In this document: positions 22,900 to 35,752 of the stretch, piece by piece
Numbering within the stretch: the first letter of the stretch is position 1
Layout of the letters: the number at the start of each line of letters is the position of its first letter
Origin: Phalacrocorax aristotelis
Lineage: Eukaryota > Chordata > Aves > Suliformes > Phalacrocoracidae
Reading direction: 5' to 3'
Assembly: GCF_949628215.1 (NCBI RefSeq)
Contig: NC_134276.1
Location: forward strand, 103,473,256 to 103,537,255
DNA length: 64,000 nucleotides
Notes under the pieces: generated by a model
What the model was told of the DNA's origin: nothing
Database searches by the model: none
Seen by the model: only the letters and a program-made list of their open reading frames with translations
Made by a program: the position numbers and the translations under genes

Positions 22900-23155
22900 A
22901 TGGCGGGCGCGCTGTACTCGTCGCCGGGCTTGGTGGCGGAGCTGGACTCCTCGCTGTCCATGCTGGAGCCGGGCGGCCGGGCGGCGGGGGGAGCGGGAGT
23001 GGGGGGAGGAGGAGGAGGAGAGCAGCAGCGGGCGGACGCGGGGAACACGGACCTGCTGCCCATGGTGTTCCTCTGCGCCGGCTGCAAGCGGCCGGTGGGC
23101 GACACGCTGAGCTGGGTGACCAACGATGAGGAGGCGGGCTGCATCTTGCTGCGCA
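22900..23155 (+). CDS. MIS18A: MIS18A exon 1
   Basis: Encodes residues 1-85 plus one base, ending in CILLR before a CGCA/GTGAGT donor. It includes a Gly-rich low-complexity run (about residues 26-40) and the first zinc-binding pair in FLCAGC. The antisense and shifted open frames over it are products of the CpG island. Confidence 0.92.
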
Positions 23156-26029
23156 GTGAGTCCCGCCCCGCCCTGCCCCGCCCCGCCCCGCCGTCACCTA
23201 CCCACCCACCCACCTCCCTCCCTCCGTGCAGGTGCGGCCGCCAGCGTCTCGGTGGAGCAGGAGCGGAAGCTCTCCAAGCGGCCTGGCGAGTGCGGATGGT
23301 GAGGCGCGGCCCCGCTGCTGCCGCGGGGACGGGGGGGGACGGGGGGTCCCCCACCTGGGCCCTTCCCTTCCTCTCCCGAAGGAGCCCAGGGGCCCCGGGG
23401 AGGTTGCTGAGGGAAAGCTTGGCAAACGGCCCGTGTGCTGCCGCCCTGCCCTGCCCGGTCCCACGGGGTCCGTGGGCCAGAGCGCCCGTGTTCCCCCGGG
23501 AGGGGCCGGGGAGCCAGGCCTGGAAAGCTTCATACAGACCGCCTGACAGAAACCCTTATGCGCTGGTCTTGCTGGGGTCGGCTGGCCACTGGGAACGCAG
23601 GCAGAAAGATGAGTGCTTGTAATTACACTATATAAAGCAGGAGTGAATGGTCTAAAACAATCACAGTGGATTTCTTTTTTTAATAGGGATGGGGAGGGGT
23701 GTTTCTCTTTATTTTCTGCTGGACAAACATTACACATTTTACTTACAGCATGATTGAAACATTATTCTGCTCTGGCTGTTCAATGACACTTGGCAACATC
23801 TATAGGTGCACCCCAAAGCATCTCGACTACAAGAGGGATTTGTTCTGTTTCAGTGTTGACTCAATTGAAAGGTAAAGGCAGAGTTTTTATTGGTAATCCT
23901 GCCAGCGAAGCTTTACCCACTAGGCGTCTTATTGAGGGATGCTCCTGTTAATTTTTGTGGCACGTCTAGAGGTAGCTGTTTCTGCTGCCTTGTTCAAGAG
24001 TGGTTTTGGTATTACTGCTGTTAGTATTGTAGTGCTGAAGTGCAAGAAACATCTGTGCAATGTTAAGCAAATTCTAGAAAAGAAAGAAAATACCAAGGCT
24101 GCCTTTTGTGTAAGAAACTGCATACCACACAGGAAAATAACGCTAGATACATGATGCAGGAGGGTTCCTTCTCATTTGATCAGAAGAGACTACATATATG
24201 TTCTGCTTTAGACAACATAAAATGAGCCTCCAGTCGTAGGTAGTACCAAATAGGCCTGGCTGTAAGCTGTTAGAGGCAACTATCAGCAGAGAACATGGGG
24301 GAGAGGGGCTTAAGCCTTAGGGCAAGGTCTGACTTGTATTGGTCAAGCCTACTTTTTCCTTGCTCAGGTAGGCAAAAGCATATCTTAAAACTGAATATGT
24401 GCTTGAGGCTCTCACTTCACTGTCTTACAGTTAAAAACTGTCTAGAAAATGAAGGTGTGCTGTTGAATTGGTTTTAATTGGCTTATAGCACTTAAAAGTG
24501 GCCTTAAAATATTCTTCAATAACTGTATCCTGAATTAAGTCTCCACACCAGAGTGTTGTAATCGAAGCATTACTCTAGTAAACAGTGATAGGTTACCTTT
24601 ATTTCTGTCTGGGCTGCTTTTAATGTTTCTGATTTTTTTGTTAAGATCCAGTTTATTTTGCTGTATCTGTGTGGATGTTCACCTTCCTACTCTGAACAGT
24701 TTCCACCCCCCACCCCAGATATGATACTTTGCTTTTTCTGTGGCAATAAAATCCTCTGAAACACTAATGTGGTGACAAAATGGCATTTGCTTGCGCAGTA
24801 ATGGTGACGGCTGATTCTCCCAGCTAGTGCTGCACTGTTCTCAATGTCTGCGTAATTTTTCACCATATTGTGTAGCACCAGAGTTCCTGACTGCCTCTTG
24901 GAGTTCTAACTTTCATAAAGTGGTGATGTCTTGGTAGTTCTGCACTTAAAGCTCTTTTCATTCCACCATACAGTTCATTTACAAGATTGTCACTGGAATC
25001 AAGTTTCCACTTTGCTAGTGTATTAATCTCGTAATCGTTGAGAACAATGGATGAACCCTACCTTTGTTTTTTGCCTTCAGAGTGAAGGCTAAAACCGTAT
25101 TGATTTGAAGGCAATGGCCTAAACTGGTCTAAACATGTCTAAACTGTAAGCATATCAGTTACATTCTAGGATCCTCAGAAAAGCAAGCTCTTATTGATGA
25201 GGAACCTTTAACTCTTGAAAGTCGAGCTGTTTTGGAAGAGGTGCTACAAAGGGTAAGATTTAACATTATATCATTCTTTGTTTAAATCACCCTTCTGAAA
25301 TCTTAACATCCTTATTTAATCCAGAACAATTCTGTGGGATTTAACATATGCTGTAGTACTTCATGCTATTAATATCTTGTGTTATGCAGGATTTTCAGTA
25401 ACTTTTAATTTAATGATAAATGGCATTTTCTGTTTATCAAGCACAGCTTTAGATTCCTGTCTATGTCTGTCAGGAATTAGAAATTGTGTTTCTAATTACT
25501 TCTGATTCATTCCTCCAGATTTTCACTTGACTTTGTTTAGTCATGTCTCTTCTATCTTTCATGTAAACTGACTTAATGCTTTTGCTGTGACTTTGTGTTG
25601 AAATATTACATAATAAATAAAGTTGGCATTTTGCTCTACTGAAAACTTCTGATTGCAGGTAGTTGGGAGCAAACAGGGTAAGAAAGCCTGCTCCAAAAGC
25701 TGATGGTTGTCTAGTAAAAGCTGAATATGTGGATCTGGCACTTACCAAGGTTGAAGGCAATTATAGATGTGAGAAAATGCAGAGAGTTAATGTTAGAGTT
25801 GAGTGAACTTTCAAACTATGAAAGTAGCAGAAATAGAATCAAATAGGATTGGTGATGCAAGACCAAATTCAAGCACTTACTGACACCTACACTTGCCCTT
25901 TGTATTGTCAAGTTCTGTTTATGACGAAGTATCTTTCCCTGTTTACAGGCAAACACTGTATTAAAGGCTCTGGAGACAAGACTGAGTGCTGTTGAATCAC
26001 GTATGGCTTCTCTTCACAATAAAGTTTGA
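22900..26029 (+). CDS. MIS18A: MIS18A, Mis18 complex subunit for centromere licensing (five exons)
   Basis: MIS18A works with OIP5/MIS18B and MIS18BP1 at centromeres in late mitosis and early G1 to license HJURP-dependent CENP-A loading. The coding sequence is join(22900..23155,23232..23298,23749..23871,25159..25252,25949..26029), 621 bases, 206 residues (human about 233). All intron phases match. Residues 1-50 are a Gly/Ala-rich N-tail. The Mis18/Yippee-like zinc fold spans about 55-150, with zinc-binding CAGC (59-62) and CSGC (115-118) and the signature [29 protein letters not shown] begins the linker at 149. Residues 168-204 form a heptad-like C-terminal helix used for oligomerisation. The ATG at 22900 has G at -3 and +4; no upstream in-frame ATG was seen. 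OIP5 is the paralogue, but GSSEKQ, the YRCTPK signature and the MRAP/URB1 neighbours fix MIS18A. Confidence 0.95.
23232..23298 (+). CDS. MIS18A: MIS18A exon 2
   Basis: A 67-base exon after a 76-base intron. It encodes [20 protein letters not shown] with split codons at both ends and corresponds to the human segment containing VSVDKEQKLSKRE. Where human has a CVSC, this protein has SAAA. Confidence 0.92.
23749..23871 (+). CDS. MIS18A: MIS18A exon 3
   Basis: A 123-base exon from acceptor TTTTACTTACAG to donor AG/GTAAAG. It encodes the second zinc pair in ETLFCSGC and the signature [20 protein letters not shown]. It is the most conserved exon of the gene. Confidence 0.95.
25159..25252 (+). CDS. 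MIS18A: MIS18A exon 4
   Basis: The acceptor is GCATATCAG at 25158. A nearer AG at 25167-25168 would break the frame. The exon reads [20 protein letters not shown] and then [12 protein letters not shown], and ends on a whole codon before GTAAGA. Confidence 0.9.
25949..26029 (+). CDS. MIS18A: MIS18A exon 5 with stop codon
   Basis: From acceptor CTGTTTACAG, in phase 0, it encodes [20 protein letters not shown] and SLHNKV and ends at TGA (26027-26029). Leu, Val and Met recur at heptad spacing, as expected for the C-terminal coiled coil. Confidence 0.9.
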   Translation, partial: ANTVLKALETRLSAVESRMASLHNKV

Positions 26030-26845
26030 AAGAAATTACTTGCAGGGACTTCAACTGCTGGAGAATGATGTATGTGAAACTTGTCCTGTAATCCTCTGGA
26101 ATCTGTGGGAACACTGCAAAAGCTGTGCAAAGAACTGAGACGGTGGCTCATGCTCGGTAGAACAATGCTGACTATGAGTATTCACCATAGACAAGGAGTT
26201 CCTCTCCTTTCTGTCAAAAGGATACCCCAGAAAGAAGTAGAATTTTTTAATCAAGTTTCTGTTGACTTTTGGTTTATCTGTAAATATTTATTTAATTTTT
26301 TATCTCTGAAAGCAAAGCATTTATTTCCTGACTTGTTGGCTATTCAATATCTATTGAACTGGGTGTGCTTCTCCTTCCTAAACCAATTAAAAAAAAAAAA
26401 TCCCTGTGATGTCTGAAGGAACAATATATGTAATTTTTCTTGTCTCCACAGCCTTTGCTTGACCTGTGCTCAGAGACTGGAATGGCACAATAATTCTGTG
26501 GGGTGGATTTTTTTTTTGTTTTGGTGGGTGGCTTTTTTTCAAGCTTAAGGCTAAAATGTACTGTAAAGGAAGGCTTTAAAAGAATTACATAAAATAGCTT
26601 TCAATGCAGTATTGAAGGTCATATGTTTTACAGCTTCAAGGGGAGGAAAACAAACAAGGCTGGTTGCAGCACACCTTTAAGCAAAGCTTGGTGTATATTT
26701 AAGCAATGAATTCAGAATGCTAATTAAAACACTTGTCAGTATTTCGTTGGTTTTGGTCTTCTGTGTATTTAATTGTCAGGGTTTCTTATATAGTGTGAGT
26801 GTTCCAAGTAACTTTTTTCAATAAAACAAATGCAAGCAGTTGTAG
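26030..26845 (+). other. MIS18A 3' untranslated region (approximate)
   Basis: This is AT-rich noncoding sequence after the stop. It contains an ATTAAA at 26386-26391 directly followed by an A run, and an AATAAA at 26820-26825. Either could end the transcript. The open frame at 26081-26416 lies within this untranslated region. Confidence 0.55.
26820..26825 (+). terminator. Candidate MIS18A poly(A) signal (AATAAA)
   Basis: Canonical AATAAA preceded by a T-run, about 790 bases after the stop codon, followed by GT-containing sequence. The ATTAAA at 26386 is a nearer alternative. Confidence 0.5.
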
Positions 26846-29800
26846 TCTGAAGGAAGAATAACTTTGAAGAAGTGTGTTTTGTCACCCAACACTACTTAAT
26901 TTTACTACTGCAAGTTTAAAGTTTTTTTTCTCTCTCAAAACTTAGAATGGATTTTCCACTGTTCTCTCCCATTGGTGGGCACTGTTTCTTTTATGAAAGC
27001 TTCTCCCCTTGCCCTTTTCTCTGTTTACTGCTGTGTTTTAGAAGTAATACTCAAGTTTAGCCTGTAGTGATGGGTCTCGTATTCTTTCATGTACAGGTAA
27101 CTAAAACATTGTTACTTGTGTACCTGCCAAAGGAATTGTTATAAGCACTAATCTTTCCAGTCAAATTGTTCCAGTGTAGTTTCTGGGGCAGTTTCTTCTC
27201 TAACAAGTTTTTGAATGCTGTTAAGTGACATTAGAGTTCATCCTGGATATATGAAGAGAACCATGAACTCTGCCCTTTAATTGAAGGTTGGTTGAGGTTT
27301 TTCATGATATACAGAGTATGTTTTTGTGGAGAATGGTAACAACTGATGGCTTGAAAGGCCCATCTTTTCAGACATAGTGCTTTTTCCACATATGTATTTA
27401 CGTATCTTCTTAATGTGTGGATTTCCTTTTCTATTAAGGACAAGTATGGGAGCAGGGGCACAAGCCCATAAGGGTCTCTAAACTTTTTTTTTTTGGGAGA
27501 TGAAAATGGGTTCAATTTTTGTAACCAAATATTGAAACAAAACAGCATAGTCTTTTACATCTACGTTCCAACAAAGTAGCAGCAAACCACAAAGGCGCAA
27601 AGATAAACTTGCGTGTTTTTTCTGATGCTTCCCTAGTCAAATTTTTGGCCTGTTAGAGGTGGGAGATCAGATAACTTAACGTTTATCAACCTGGAGGTAG
27701 TTTCTAAGTGGGTTCTTGTATTTGTTTGGTTATATAATGAAACAACCATTTTAGAACTACCCTTGATGGAAAGAACCAAGCAGCACCTGTAGCTTTAAAC
27801 ATTTTCCTCCATGAAACACAGAGAGCAGCAAACTGGCTCAGAGTGAGTTCCCTAAATAGATTCACCAGCTGAGTGCCTTCTGGGACTTGTTCAGGTAGGT
27901 TCCTAGCACCTGTCTCCTGTGTCCTATGTATTGCTACTATGTGTAATGAAAGTAAAGTGTATGTATATACATAAGCAAGTATTCAAAATAAGAAATGGTT
28001 GCTTATCTTAAGGTAAGCATGTGCATTCCATAACTATCCCTCTTTTCTAGCTACTGTGGGAAAAATACCTGCTGAAGAAGGAACCCAAAAAGCATAATCC
28101 CACCAGTATGTCCCTGAACTCACAGGCAGAAATGACTACAAAGAATCTGGGTTAGAGTATGTGCTCCTGTGATGGAACATACACAGGTAACCCATCTCAG
28201 AAGTGTGTATTAAGTAACCATTTTTCTCCTTGGTTTAGTGTTATGGTCTTCTGTATCTTTTCATTATTGGATATGTGCATTTGGCATCAGTGTATATTTA
28301 GAACAATGTCTTTTAGCATATTGTAGGTGGGAGCTCGAGTACATTAACACAACAGACTCTCTTAAAATAGCATTTCCACACTATCAAGGGTTGCCAGCTG
28401 CTCTTTTCCTAAGGTGTGCAATGAACAGCCTAAATTTAGAATAAATTTCCTATGGATGTAAAGGTATTTATATCTGCATGGGAAATGTGTGTATTTAGGT
28501 ACATATATTGTTCCAAGAAGCTGAAATAATATTTTTCTTACTGTGAAGTTCGATTAGGAACTAGTATCTTGAGTAGTTAACTGGGTTAAAAGTAATATAC
28601 TAGAGAATTTTGTTTTACAAGTGTAGACTTATGGTACCAGCAGGATGTACAGTGTACGGTCATATGTAAAAGGTATTGCTCCTTGCTTAATAAGCAGTAC
28701 CTATTACTGGGTGACAGTTCCTTCTAAACCCAGTTTCTTGCTTTCTGCCCTCAAATGCAGGACAAATAGGAAGTTTAATTCTCCTCTGGGGGAATCTGCA
28801 TGCTCTATGGTACACTTCCTTATATTTGTCTTAGGCACTTTGTGCATTATGTGCTGGGAGGGGTAAAAATACTACTTCATTTGAGTTCTTTAACTTTCTA
28901 TGCAGTTAAATATGTCAGGGGTTTAGTTCAAGTACAACAGCGCTTTGTAGCTCACTCTAATTATGCCCTTTAGAGAGAGAGGAAGCGGTATAACGTAAAA
29001 TACATATCTTCGGAGGATTAAAATTGAGGCTCCAATATTGCCGGGATTCAAACTTTAAACCACTTTTCTGTAACTTTAAAACCACCCTAAAACACTGATA
29101 AGAACAACAAGCAAAACTTTACATGTACAGAATCCACTAACAGGAAAGGAATGAGGATGGGGAAGACAATACATTCTGCACAAAGAATGTATATAAGGAT
29201 GGATAATGTTGCCCTTGTTCTCTGTAGCTTAATAAACACACCGTGGAACTGTCAACTAAAGAAAAGTGGCAAGCACACAAAAGCTGTCACAAGTATGCTA
29301 GAAGATCTGTATGTGCTTAGGAAAGATGAAAACTGAGAATTAACTTAAATGAGAATAGAGCTTTTATAAGCTGATTTAGGATGGGGGATAGAGAGGTAAG
29401 CTGTATTTTAGTCCTAGTGTTCCTTTTATGACTGTAGACTACTGCTTCCTAGAGTGTCAATGTGTCTGAAATACCGGTTATACTCTTAACTATTTGACTT
29501 GGACACCTTCCCCTTGCCCTGTGTCTTTAGCCCCAGGTAATGCTGACAGGAACCTTCTCACCTGGCACCTGCTGACATCCTGGCTACTGTTACAGGAAGA
29601 AAAAGGGGGTTTCCTTCTGGTCGAAAATGCAATTATTTTTCTCCTTTCTTACAAATTTTGTCTCTACTAGCATATCTATCTCTACTTGAAAACTGTCCCT
29701 AACAGCTTTCTTTCCTGAACTGGTCTTTGCCAGAAATGCTTGTATGACTTCAAAGGATATTGGCCAGAGCTTCCATTGGTGATAACTACCTTGTAAAATA

Positions 29801-32560
29801 GCAGCATGTCAGCTTTGACAATAACCCTGTGAATGGCATGTGCTGGGAGGATAAATAAATGCTTTGCTTCATGTTCTGGGTGGGGAAAATCTAGCCTACT
29901 GTGGTCCTTAATCTCAAACTGGGGGAAAGCTGCTGAATGACAGTAGTGGTAACGACGTAGAAGCATTGATGAATGGACTGTAAAGCATTTAACAGCACAG
30001 GTATACTTGTCCATAAAAGTCCAGAAAACCTGAGGGAACCAATGTGAGAACAGTCTCTCCTTTTTGCACAAGGAAGTGGAGCATCCAACAGGGATGGCTA
30101 GCAAGCTCTTTGACTTTGGCATCTGATGGCCTTTCCAAGTGTCTATCTCTGTTACAGGTGACATTGTAATCTGCTTCTGAGGTTACAATTTCAAAGTTAC
30201 CAAGGTGACTCCATAGGATCAGAGGCAGAGCGGCTGACTGATCTTTTTTTGGATTGCACCAAAATTTCAGGTTAGGCTAAGACTCATAAGTTAGAAATTG
30301 CTTTTGTTAGTCTTCTAAACTTTGCACTGCAGCAGAGACTGGAGATATCTTCCTGGGAAAGTGTCCCAAACAGGTAATGTTCTTTACTGAGTGTGGTAGT
30401 TCCTGGCTAATCCATATGTTAATTATAGCTCTTGGTTTCAGGAGAGGTCTAAAAGGTGAGGGTCTCAAATTCTTCCTGGCTTGTCAGACTTCTGTTTTGG
30501 TAATAAAAGCAGTAGAAATAATGAGTAGGAAAGGAGCAAAAATTAATGTTCTTGTCTGGATGTGATTTCTACTCTAGAAAAGGCTTGGAAAAAGCATAGG
30601 GAATGGTTAAGTTTGCATTATATGGTAAGGTGCAGTAGAGCAGCGGTCCAGCAGATAGCACTAGCAGTGGGCTGAAAATAGTAATTGCTGCTGTTTAAGG
30701 TTAAAGGACCATGGATAAAGCTGGGGCTTCCTGGAAAGAGACTGAGCAAGCAAGATGGCTGAGAAGATGTGAGGAAAGGAACAAAGTGCAAGTGCAAAAC
30801 AAAACTGCTACTCAAGATGGGACAGTTCTTACTTGGAGGGAGAAGGGAATTGGGGGCTGAGGGGACTAAGATGAATGTGTAGACACTGCTATGGCTGTAC
30901 TCTGAACGCCTGTGAGAAAGAACACCCCTTGACCGAGGTTCTAGGTTGGGAGGTTAGGGTCCGTGTGTCTTCCACACAAAGGGGAAGAGGCTTCTTCCCT
31001 GACTAAAGGTGGCCTCATCTAGAGACCTGAGATAGATGTCTATAGTGAAATGAAGCATTTGGCAGGAACCCCTCCCTCCCTTCCTGGTGTCCACTAGTGC
31101 CCTGTAGTTTATCCACTTAAACTTTGAGAATCCACTAGCTGGAGAACTGCCTCCATCAACGCCTCTTTCCCTTCCTTTTCAGCTGGCAGGATAGAGATAA
31201 AGCTGAAGAAGAGTCTGAACTGGAGAAAATGTGCCAGAGCAGAAGAAACAGAAGGTGAAGAAGAGAAAACTGGCACATAATATCCTGACAGGAAAGCATG
31301 GTACTCATGGTGCTGTGGGAGTAAGCATGAAGAAAATAGATGTGTGATTCCAAAAGGAGCAAAGCACCTGAACTGGTTTATTTCCAGTGAGATCTGAATG
31401 TATCATATTCCTTTAGGCCTTGTGTAACCAGGCAAACTGACGGATACAGCTACTGGGGAGTAAACTGACACAGCAGATCGTTTCTGGAATAAAATAACTT
31501 CTATTCTCACAAAATGTGTTGGAGGCGGGGGAAACACCAGAGCAGGCATTGTAGTGCAGATTCTATGAATAAGGCAGCAGATCCTCTGAAAACCATTCTC
31601 ACAAGCCTTCAGGGCAAGAAAGGATTGCAGAAAATATATTCTATAACTGAAAAGAGAAAGTCAATGAAAAATAGTCAATGAAAATTCTCAGTGAAAAAAA
31701 TTAATAGAAAGAAAATAGCACAAGGAGCTAAGTACTAGCAAAATTTTTTTTTTGCTTAATACCCATATGGTGTACAAGAACTGATAATGTTACACTTGGA
31801 ATGAACACTTAGTGCCTCTTACATGGAGCAAAAAGTTGCAATATATTGCTAGCGTAATTAACTACTTCAGGGATCTAGTCAACATAGTAGCAAGCAGCTA
31901 TTATTAATCTAGTTACAATGATATCAGCAGTTACTGACCAAATTCTCCAATTATTGCTAATTGCCACTAATACAATCAAAACTGTTACACAGACTTTCTA
32001 CCACCTTCTCTTCTCTGTTGTGATGTTCACCTACTTGCCTGTGGTCTGTGGTGGAGGGTCTTTTTTACCTCAGATGGGATGGTGCAAGTATTTCAGTGTT
32101 CAGGATCTTTACCAGGTGACATACTGATGTTGGTAGCAGGGGGTTTCTTGGGACAGCTTGATGCTATTCATGCACATTTCCAAGCAGCTGACTGCTAACG
32201 CATCTTTCTGATGGGTCTACGAATTCAGTAATGTAATGTTAACAGGCTGGCAAAATCCATGAACATATATGGTATAATGCTTTGGGGTAATAACTGGAGT
32301 TCCACAAAACTGATCTAAAGCTGAAAACAAACTAAACATTAAACTGCTAAACAGTTCTGCCATTACAGCTGAAACATACTAGACTATAGTCAACTGACTG
32401 TTGGCAGTGGGCTGATACAGCTACAACCAAGCTAAAGAAGTTCCAAGACCAGACAAGCCCCAACCATCTTTCTTTCCCTTAAACCTTTTATTGCCATGAG
32501 AATACAAGGGCTATGGCCTGCGAACTGCGCTGCCCACACTGCATTGACTGTGCTATGGGG
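26846..32560. other. Intergenic region downstream of MIS18A
   Basis: No supported exon, RNA gene or recognisable repeat. The longest open frame, 29682-30164 on the minus strand (160 codons), has no family motif and low-complexity-free but random-looking composition. Short near-tandem copies of GTCAATGAAAA occur at about 31661-31685. Confidence 0.45.
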
Positions 32561-32857
32561 CTACGACAGAAGTAAGGCTCGTTTCCGCAATGCCAAGCAG
32601 CATGACGCCATCCCAGCAATTCTTTCCATATGTCTCTCATGGCTTCCTACTGTCTGGCCAGAGGAGTGGAGTATCATCGGCGGCTTGAGAATGAGCACAG
32701 AAACAATTGTGTGTTCTTCTAAATTAACAAGAACTCCAACCTCAGCCAAGTCACCCAGGAGTCCAAACCTATGTAATTTTATAGCACAAGGCTTTGTGTT
32801 TTCTGCTGGGACAAAAGCGCTGGGGACATAAATCAGGAAAGATCCCCTTATTTTCAC
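32561..32857. other. Unexplained segment open on both strands
   Basis: A minus-strand frame of 98 codons (ATG at 32857, with the stretch LLGDLAEVGVLVNLEEHTIV) overlaps a plus-strand frame of 111 codons at 32496-32831. The segment is richer in GC and CG than its flanks. The minus-strand reading looks more protein-like, but I recognise no family, and there is no clear promoter or splice context. It could be a decayed retro-copy, a repeat fragment or chance. Confidence 0.25.
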
Positions 32858-35752
32858 TCTCTGCTGGTGTGAAAGCTACATTTCCCCCCTAACCCCTAAG
32901 GGCTAGTGCTTATACTAGGATGACAGAGAAGATTTGTTTTAAAGCTTTTGTAAACTGAGAGAAAACTTTTCCCAAATCCCTCTGCACAGCAAATACAAGG
33001 TTCAAACAAAAAGGAATTGAAAACCCAAAATGCATTTGGCTTTTCTGACTTATTTTTAGCTATGTTGGACTGTCAAGATGACATTACGTTACTGTACAAC
33101 ATCACATGAATCCACTCTGTTGGTAGAGCCACTTCACTTTAAACATTTCAAAATAATTTTCTATACAGTTTTCTTCTCTGATAAGAATGTGCTATGAGAG
33201 GATCAGGCACAGACATGTTGCTCATGGTGTTTCAGAATTAAATAGTGGGCACTAACTCCAGTAGCTGCTAGGACAGGGAGGCTGTTCTTGGAAGACCACG
33301 TTCCTGCATGATGTCTGTGATTTGAGGGGGGTGGCTATACTGAAGAGGGCAGGAGAATGTCTTAAGGATAGCAAAAATATTCTTTATTTCATTAAAGATT
33401 TTAACCTTTCCTACCGTTTAGCTTGTTCAGGGAACAGACGTTTAAGTGCGGTCCCTCAGTTCGGTCTAGCAGCACAGGAGGTGGCAGTGGTTTGGGCTGC
33501 AAGCTAGGTAAAAATCCTATTGGAGGTTAAGTGTATGATTTTTAACAGAATCGGTAAGCCAACTGCTATGCACCGGTGTGCTCAAATAAAGGATGCTCTG
33601 TGGCTGGAAATCTGTAAGATAGGCCCTGTTCACAGCTGGCTGTGGGCTTGTGGGGGTGCCCTGGGCCATAGCTGTGTGGGTTGCATGGTTCAGAGCAGCC
33701 CCCAAGAGGTGTGGGGCTTGTGTACGGGCAGCCTCCCCTGGGCCCCAGTCTGGTAAATCTTTCCCTCCCGGGCCCCAGTTTAAAATCACAAACAAGAGCA
33801 GCAATAACAACAGTATTAACAATAAAAAGAGCAGGGATGAAAGCTGGGTTCAGATAACCGTCTTCAAGCATGCAAATGGAAGGTGTGACATTCAAGCTGT
33901 TGGCAACCATCCAAATGCAATCTAAGGAGCTGAAACTGGCTTTAGGCTCAGGTGCTCCAGCATTTGTGAAAAAGCAGTGCTTAAATGGCCTCCTGGGAAC
34001 TGAACTTCGGGCAGCCCCTCCATTTATTTAAATCTTAACCAAAAAGACTTGTTAATATGTAACTGCCAGGCTAATATGCATTTCATTTATGTGCTTGCTA
34101 ATATTACAGCAGGGTAACGCAGGCTCCCAAACCTCTCTGCAGGGCCTGTGTCCCTGGCACCTGTAGTCCCCCACGCTTTCCTGGTGAGGCCGGGAGAGGG
34201 CACATCTCCATAAGAGATTTCACTGCTGCTTAGCAGTGACAATTAGGATTTTCCTCTCCAGCTCATTCTGCTCACTCAGGAGTTTGGTTTTTCGCTATGT
34301 AGTGCTGCGGGGGTTTTGCCTCTCTTTCTTCACCTATTTGCTCTTCAAGATTAATTTGCAGGCTAGCTGGAGACTGCCAGCTGCCCTGCTTTGTGACTTG
34401 GAGGTAGGAGGTGTGGGTTTGTTAAAGAAATAGTGTGTAGACTCAAAACTGTTAAGACGGAGCCACAGAGGAGTCCGTAGGACTCTTATCTCTTACTTCC
34501 CTGGGGGTTCCTTGGAGATGATGTGCTATTATTACTGTGATGCTTTCTATGAAAAAAAAAGAAGCCTGAACAAGACAGATTTTTCTAATCTTGAGAGTAG
34601 ATTGAGTCTCACATCTGTCTTTCGTTTCTGATATACGAGATGCTATAGAAGCAATAAAATGCAGCAAGCATTCATTTAAACCATATTGAGGAGCGAATTT
34701 CCGTGATTTGACAGAAACTAAAACCATTTAGCTTATCTTAACAAAGCAAAATAAAGTAAGGTTGAAAACATGAAAACTTGCCTATTTAAGGATTTTATAA
34801 ATAGACCATAATCTAGTTTTCAGTGGCACTGTGATACTCTAGAAATGGAGCCCACAGCCTAGGTTTTGAATGACAAACTGCACACCGTTCACCACTAGCT
34901 AATTAACACTGCTGGCAAATCTCAAACAGTTCCTGAAAGAACCAAAACATCTACCCACTGAATACGTACTTAAAAATATCCTGGGACAGAGTGACTTCAT
35001 GCAGTGATTCCTGTATGAGTAAGAATAGGCTCTTCATTGTTCGCACTTCAATTGTTTTCTGCATTTTTTTTTTCCAAATCACCAATTTCTCCGTGCTCTT
35101 TTGAGCTGTGAGTAGCACACAACCAGAGAAGAATGATGGATTTAAGGTGAACCCCTGAAAATCAATGGTTCGCTGAAACTACTGCTGTTTTTTAATAGCG
35201 GTTCTTTAAGCCTTGCATAAGCAAAGCTCTGCATTATATCAGGCTGGCAGGGCTTTTCTGAAAGCAGCTGATGAGAAAAGAGGGTTAAGCTTACAAAGTT
35301 TCATATTTGAGCAGGAATCAACAAGGCTTGGAAGCAGTTTGGAAACACCCAAGTGCTTCCTGGCTGCTGCTATCAGAAGTCTTTTCTTAAAGCATGTCCT
35401 CCCCAACCCCAATAAATACAGAGGGCTGGGCTGACTTAGCTGGGAAAGTCCCCATTCCTAATGCTGCTGTTAAATTTCGGGCTGCTTATTTTATCTAGCC
35501 TGGTGTCTTGTTAGCCCCCTTGCTGGAGTACTAACCCAGCCTCTTAGACATGGTGAAAGCCGGGTAGCCAGAGCCAGGGCTCAGGGACACAACTTGCAAA
35601 CCACGTTTCTTATTTGGGTGGGTTTTTGACTGCAGTGCTAGTTAGTCCCAAAGGCTTTATTCAGCAGAAATAAGCCATACTGAATAACCCACCACAAGAT
35701 GGTGGGACCAGATTCTCTTCAGGGCACTTTTCCTTGGCAAAACATTGGCCAG
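32858..35752. other. Intergenic region left of the solo LTR
   Basis: No supported gene. It contains a short AAC/AAT-rich stretch near 33785-33835, whose antisense translation mimics a leucine-rich signal peptide. It also has an AT-rich homeobox-word-containing stretch at about 34020-34110. Confidence 0.45.

Larger units (their letters stand above)
22690..23570. promoter_or_regulatory. CpG island covering MIS18A promoter, exons 1-2 and intron 1
   Basis: This is the only long stretch dense in CG dinucleotides in the window. It has GC boxes (CCACGCCCCC, GGGCGGGACGGGCGG-like) upstream of the start codon and a G-run (GGGGACGGGGGGGGACGG) in intron 2. No TATA box stands out, fitting a housekeeping or cell-cycle promoter. 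The edges are approximate. Confidence 0.85.

Noticed and set aside
22788-23354. 188-codon antisense frame over MIS18A exon 1
   Set aside because: Proline/alanine-rich shadow of a CpG island; MIS18A is clearly coded on the other strand.
29682-30164. 160-codon minus-strand open frame
   Set aside because: It is the longest frame in the desert, but it has no recognisable domain, no splice or promoter context and a chance-like composition.
33517-33822. Minus-strand frame starting with a leucine run like a signal peptide
   Set aside because: The leucines come from an AAC/AAT-rich low-complexity stretch read in antisense.
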